Shown: positions 6,387-8,086 of the stretch, one piece after another | Position numbering within the stretch: the stretch's first letter is position 1 | Layout: every line of letters starts with the position of its first letter | Origin: Opitutus sp. GAS368 | GTDB taxonomy: Bacteria; Verrucomicrobiota; Verrucomicrobiia; Opitutales; UBA953 | NCBI GenBank assembly: GCA_945906115.1 | Contig: CAMDQP010000047.1 | Location: 1-8,086, forward strand | Length of the DNA stretch: 8,086 nucleotides | Direction: 5' to 3' | Notes under the pieces: generated by a model | The model's input: only the letters and a program-made list of their open reading frames with translations | What the model was told of the DNA's origin: nothing | The model's database searches: none | Translations under genes and position numbers: made by a program

Positions 6387-6429
6387 GCTTACCTTGGGCA
6401 CCCCCGGGGGGATGTCAAGTGCGGTAAGC
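6387..6429. repeat. Bulged 11-bp inverted repeat around a CCCCCGGGGG palindrome
   Basis: GCTTACC (6387-6393) pairs perfectly with GGTAAGC (6423-6429). After a 4-nt one-sided bulge, GCAC (6398-6401) pairs with GTGC (6419-6422). The loop holds most of the first palindrome and the minus-strand TTGACA. As DNA it could be an operator over the nusA promoter; as RNA it would be a stable hairpin in the ettA leader. Confidence 0.5.
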
Positions 6430-6466
6430 CCACCTGCCCGGAGGGTTCCGCTTGCCCCCCGGGGGT
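6400..6466. repeat. 12-bp inverted repeat made of two GC palindromes
   Basis: ACCCCCGGGGGG (6400-6411) and CCCCCCGGGGGT (6455-6466) are exact reverse complements. Each contains the self-complementary decamer CCCCCGGGGG. They are separated by 43 nt and centred about 55 bp apart, roughly five helical turns, so they would lie on the same face of the DNA. Function is unknown. Confidence 0.6.
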
Positions 6467-6485
6467 CTTCATCGAACCTTCCCCC

Positions 6486-8086
<1,601 letters not shown>

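Larger units (their letters stand above)
6301..6485. promoter_or_regulatory. Divergent nusA/ettA control region
   Basis: This 185-bp non-coding stretch contains the 5' leaders and promoters of both the nusA operon and ettA. A perfect -35 hexamer TTGACA lies on the minus strand (6418-6413), pointing to nusA, but no good -10 follows: the 16-bp spacing gives CAAGGT and the 19-bp spacing GGTAAG. Two CCCCCGGGGG palindromes (6401-6410 and 6456-6465) sit 55 bp apart centre to centre. No clear plus-strand promoter for ettA could be assigned. Confidence 0.55.

Overview
The window is high-GC bacterial chromosome carrying core housekeeping genes, packed tightly on both strands. Protein content points to a member of the PVC group, most likely a Verrucomicrobiota (Opitutae-like) bacterium. 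This is an inference from three things: a mcsA-mcsB pair outside its usual Firmicutes ctsR-clpC setting, a compact nusA-infB-rbfA cluster without rimP, and mostly Shine-Dalgarno-free starts. No rRNA gene or other taxonomic marker is present to confirm it. I see no mobile element, tRNA, CRISPR array or phage gene.

Layout, left to right: (1) 1-578, minus strand: N-terminal 192 codons of a FabF-type beta-ketoacyl-ACP synthase, cut by the window edge just after its active-site cysteine. (2) 579-675: a 97-bp divergent intergenic region. (3) 676-2237, plus strand: mcsA and mcsB, which encode a zinc-finger/UVR adaptor and the protein arginine kinase it activates, 2 nt apart. (4) 2234-6300, minus strand: an operon transcribed nusA, infB, rbfA. 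It converges on mcsB so tightly that the two stop codons overlap. (5) 6301-6485: a 185-bp divergent region with an intrinsic terminator in the nusA leader, two copies of a CCCCCGGGGG palindrome and several mutually exclusive inverted repeats. (6) 6486-8086, plus strand: ettA, the ABC-F translational throttle, missing only its last few residues at the window edge.

Functionally, the right two thirds is a gene-expression block. NusA acts on pausing and termination of RNA polymerase, IF2 on initiator tRNA loading and subunit joining, RbfA on 30S maturation, and EttA on gating the first elongation step according to ATP/ADP. The left part holds protein quality control (arginine phosphorylation for Clp proteolysis) and fatty-acid or related ketosynthase chemistry. 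The most interesting non-coding signal is the nusA leader. A canonical terminator hairpin with a 7-U tract sits 40 nt upstream of the nusA start, with no gene upstream for it to serve. This suggests the operon is attenuated, possibly by its own first product. No wholly new multi-gene system was found.
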